A program made the position numbers and the translations under genes. From Candidatus Peregrinibacteria bacterium (GTDB taxonomy: Bacteria; Patescibacteriota; Gracilibacteria; UM-FILTER-43-11), in NCBI GenBank assembly GCA_030618315.1, contig JAUXDO010000075.1, positions 1 to 5,881 on the forward strand: DNA of 5,881 nt, read 5' to 3'. The notes under the pieces were generated by a model. It did not search any database and was not told the origin of the DNA. It worked only from the letters and a program-made list of their open reading frames with translations. This document shows positions 4,374 to 5,881 of this stretch, piece after piece (within the stretch, counting starts at the first letter, position 1; each line of letters starts with the position of its first letter).

Positions 4374-4622
4374 ATGAGAATAGTTCTAGGATTACTTGGC
4401 TGCGTTCTAAGTATATTACTTATTGTTTATAGAGTTCCTATTAGAGGCTTCATTGGGCAGATTAACTGGGCGGAGCAGAAGCTCGGGCCGGGTGGAACAT
4501 ATTCTTTGCTTGTAATTATCGGTATAGTGATGTTCTTTTTCTCTCTTGTATATATGACTGATTCATTTGGTTTGTTGTTTGGAGGCGACACTGGCGTCGA
4601 CTTTTTTGAAAGTGCGCAGTAA
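4374..4622 (+). CDS. Small two-TM membrane protein, hypothetical
   Basis: The 82-residue product has two hydrophobic segments, about residues 3-22 and 43-62, joined by a conserved-looking loop with W-A-E-Q-K-L-G-P-G-G-T-Y (32-43), and a short acidic C-terminus. From memory, small proteins with a WAE...LG.GGTY loop followed by a hydrophobic helix are common and unannotated in CPR genomes; this should be confirmed by search. No function can be assigned. The ATG follows an A-rich leader (AACAAACAAAAAA) with no Shine-Dalgarno, downstream of an extended -10 promoter. It is divergent from 3845-4228 and followed by a 30-bp palindrome. Coding status is supported by hydrophobicity, promoter placement and the absence of a competing frame. 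Confidence 0.82.
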   Translation: MRIVLGLLGCVLSILLIVYRVPIRGFIGQINWAEQKLGPGGTYSLLVIIGIVMFFFSLVYMTDSFGLLFGGDTGVDFFESAQ

Positions 4623-4652
4623 TATGTGTAACATTTGTTTTAAATAAACCCA

Positions 4653-4682
4653 CGTAGGGACGCGATTAATCGCGTCCCTACG
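4653..4682. repeat. Perfect 30-bp palindrome
   Basis: CGTAGGGACGCGATT followed by its exact reverse complement makes a perfect 15+15 palindrome with no loop spacer. It lies 31 nt past the stop of the small membrane gene. It could form a strong RNA hairpin, but no T-tract follows on the plus strand (GGTTGGTTG), so it is not a typical terminator. I recall this GTAGGGACGCGATTAATC-type palindrome as a dispersed element in several bacterial groups, consistent with a REP-like repeat. Confidence 0.9.
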
Positions 4683-4712
4683 GTTGGTTGTATTTAATGT
4701 ATCTTTAAAGAC

Positions 4713-4741
4713 TTGCTTTTTATATATTTTTGTGTTATAAT
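4713..4741 (+). promoter_or_regulatory. Promoter of the metallopeptidase gene
   Basis: TTGCTT (4713-4718) and TATAAT (4736-4741) are separated by 17 nt, and the -10 is extended by TGT (4733-4735). The start would be near 4748, leaving a ~46-nt A-rich leader before ATG 4794. AAGGA at 4760-4764 is about 29 nt from the start codon, too far to act as its Shine-Dalgarno. Confidence 0.8.
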
Positions 4742-4793
4742 CTCTTCCTTTGAAAAATCTAAGGATTAGAAAAAAAACAAAATCAATATAAAA

Positions 4794-5849
4794 ATGCAAA
4801 CTGCTGAACAGCAAAATCCATCGGCTTTGGAGGAGATTAAAAAGAATACAGCTCAACTTCCTGATATATGTACACAGGAGGATATTTTAAATGTATTTGA
4901 ACCAGAAGATCAGAAAATAATTACACGAAGACATAAAATTCTTTCGTCTCTTGCGTATTTTATAGGTAAGGATTTTCGAATTCCAATTAAATTAGGTAAG
5001 CCTGGAAGTGGCTGGCGTTGGGATGCAACAAATAACATTATTTATGCTGATTCTTTAAGCTTGCTTAATAGATCAATGGATTATCTTCGTTATGTTATTT
5101 CTCACGAAGGAGCACATAGAAGAATTTCAAGAGCTGATTTTATTCCTATAAAAGAATGGAATCAGCCAGGATTTAGTGCGATGATGAATTCGATTGAAGA
5201 TCCTCGCGTAAACAATTTTACAATTGATAGTTATCCAAAATTTCAAGAACAACTTGAATCAGGTTATTTAGAAACTGCTGAACTAAGAAAAAAGGCTCGC
5301 GAGGAAGCTGAAGGTAAATGTGGCTTTCAGCCTAAATTTATGCAGGCGACTTTTGAATATATAAATAGATGGTTCTCTGAAGTTTATGATGGAGAGCTGG
5401 AATCAGATGTCGAATTACTACCTGATGATGTGCGCGAATCGGTTGGCGGTGTATTGTTATCTGAAGATGAAATAGAGGAGGATGTAAAAGAAGTGGTAAA
5501 TAAAACCATTGTTTCTGCGCAGGATTCATGGTGGACATATCCTGATAGGGATGAGGCTGATGAAAGTGAACAAAATATTACGGATTACTCATTTGCTTCT
5601 TATGAAATAAATCGAAATAAAATTTGGCCTGAGTTTAAAAAGTTAGTCGAAGCGGATATGAAAAACCAGCAGATTCAGGAGATGTTACAGGAGATGTCCG
5701 AACAGAATGAAGCTGGAGAATCCTTACCTCAGGAATTAATTGATCAACTTACATCCGAATTGATTAAGGAATTAATGAAGACTTTGGAAGATATGGTGAA
5801 AGATGCTTCGCAAGGCAAAGGAAAAGGCAAAGGCAAGGGGTCTAAATAA
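4794..5849 (+). CDS. Predicted HExxH zinc metallopeptidase, family not identified
   Basis: The 351-residue product has the zinc-peptidase signature HEGAH at 104-108 (YVISHEGAHRRIS), followed 27 residues later by NSIEDPRVNN (132-141), where E135 is a plausible third zinc ligand as in gluzincins. Upstream, GSGWRWDATNNIIYAD (71-86) looks like the strand region that usually precedes such an active-site helix. No signal peptide or membrane segment is seen, so it is probably cytoplasmic. The second half is strongly acidic and helical, then Gln/Glu-rich, and ends in a GKGKGKGKGSK tail. I see no von Willebrand A domain, though similar-looking N-termini occur in some VWA proteins; this one may be a stand-alone peptidase or work with a downstream gene outside the window. 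The ATG follows an A-rich, SD-less leader and a good promoter. Substrate unknown. Confidence 0.88.
   Translation: MQTAEQQNPSALEEIKKNTAQLPDICTQEDILNVFEPEDQKIITRRHKILSSLAYFIGKDFRIPIKLGKPGSGWRWDATNNIIYADSLSLLNRSMDYLRYVISHEGAHRRISRADFIPIKEWNQPGFSAMMNSIEDPRVNNFTIDSYPKFQEQLESGYLETAELRKKAREEAEGKCGFQPKFMQATFEYINRWFSEVYDGELESDVELLPDDVRESVGGVLLSEDEIEEDVKEVVNKTIVSAQDSWWTYPDRDEADESEQNITDYSFASYEINRNKIWPEFKKLVEADMKNQQIQEMLQEMSEQNEAGESLPQELIDQLTSELIKELMKTLEDMVKDASQGKGKGKGKGSK
5813..5840 (+). repeat. Short Gly-Lys codon repeat at the end of the peptidase gene
   Basis: Alternating GGC/GGA and AAA/AAG codons encode a (GK)n tail just before the stop codon. Such a near-hexameric repeat is prone to slippage, and the basic tail contrasts with the acidic preceding region. 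The last 32 bases after the stop hold nothing recognisable. Confidence 0.6.
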
Positions 5850-5881
5850 TTTCTGATTTGTTAGTTTTGGTTTGAAATGTT

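Noticed and set aside
4235..4432. Plus-strand open frame across the divergent promoter region
   Set aside because: It covers the promoter and overlaps the better-supported gene at 4374 in another frame, with no start signals.
4563..4856. Minus-strand open frame across the palindrome
   Set aside because: It spans the palindrome, the peptidase promoter and the ends of two genes; low-complexity product.
5338..5538. Minus-strand open frame inside the peptidase gene
   Set aside because: It is an antisense shadow of the acidic peptidase region, with a His/Pro/Leu-rich product.
1..5881. UGA recoded as glycine, as in Gracilibacteria and Absconditabacteria
   Set aside because: All genes run full length without in-frame TGA, and glycines use GGN codons. 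This cannot be fully excluded because every stop here is TAA.

Overview
This window reads as a piece of an AT-rich bacterial chromosome, most likely from the Candidate Phyla Radiation (Patescibacteria); Peregrinibacteria or a relative is my best but weakly supported guess. The clues are: a 16S rRNA 3' end with substitutions in nearly universal primer sites; no 23S gene following the 16S; small membrane proteins of a kind I associate with CPR genomes; and short repeats pushed into coding sequence, including a repeat-encoded LPTGRQA peptide. All five protein stops are TAA and no gene is broken by an in-frame TGA, so nothing suggests UGA recoding.

Layout. Bases 1-314 are the 3' end of 16S rRNA. 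Bases 315-600 hold no gene, only a TTGAAAC-type heptamer array and a T-tract repeat. At 601-629 lies a perfect TTGACA-17-TATAAT promoter, followed by about 180 nt rich in complementary segments; I interpret this as an unidentified non-coding RNA gene. Two minus-strand genes follow: a membrane-anchored coiled-coil protein of unknown function (945-1415), and a two-TM potassium channel with a long coiled-coil tail (1621-2208). Divergent from the channel is queG, epoxyqueuosine reductase (2396-3517), which carries three repeat-derived insertions. A bidirectional terminator separates it from convergent tRNA-Ala(TGC) and tRNA-Ile(GAT), which have their own promoter. Next come a four-TM membrane protein (minus), a divergent small two-TM protein (plus), a 30-bp perfect palindrome, and a predicted HExxH zinc metallopeptidase (plus) that ends 32 bases before the window edge.

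How the genes relate. There is no obvious operon; most genes appear to have their own promoter, several with an extended -10 (TGnTATAAT), and most start codons sit behind A-rich leaders without a Shine-Dalgarno. The translation-related theme (16S, tRNA-Ala, tRNA-Ile, queG) may be partly coincidental. The two tRNAs are those normally found between 16S and 23S, and here they are about 3.2 kb away on the other strand, which points to a fragmented rRNA operon. The most notable features are the repeat-riddled queG, whose 12-bp tandem array occurs both just before the start codon and inside the gene as SNCG repeats, and the unidentified RNA behind a consensus promoter.
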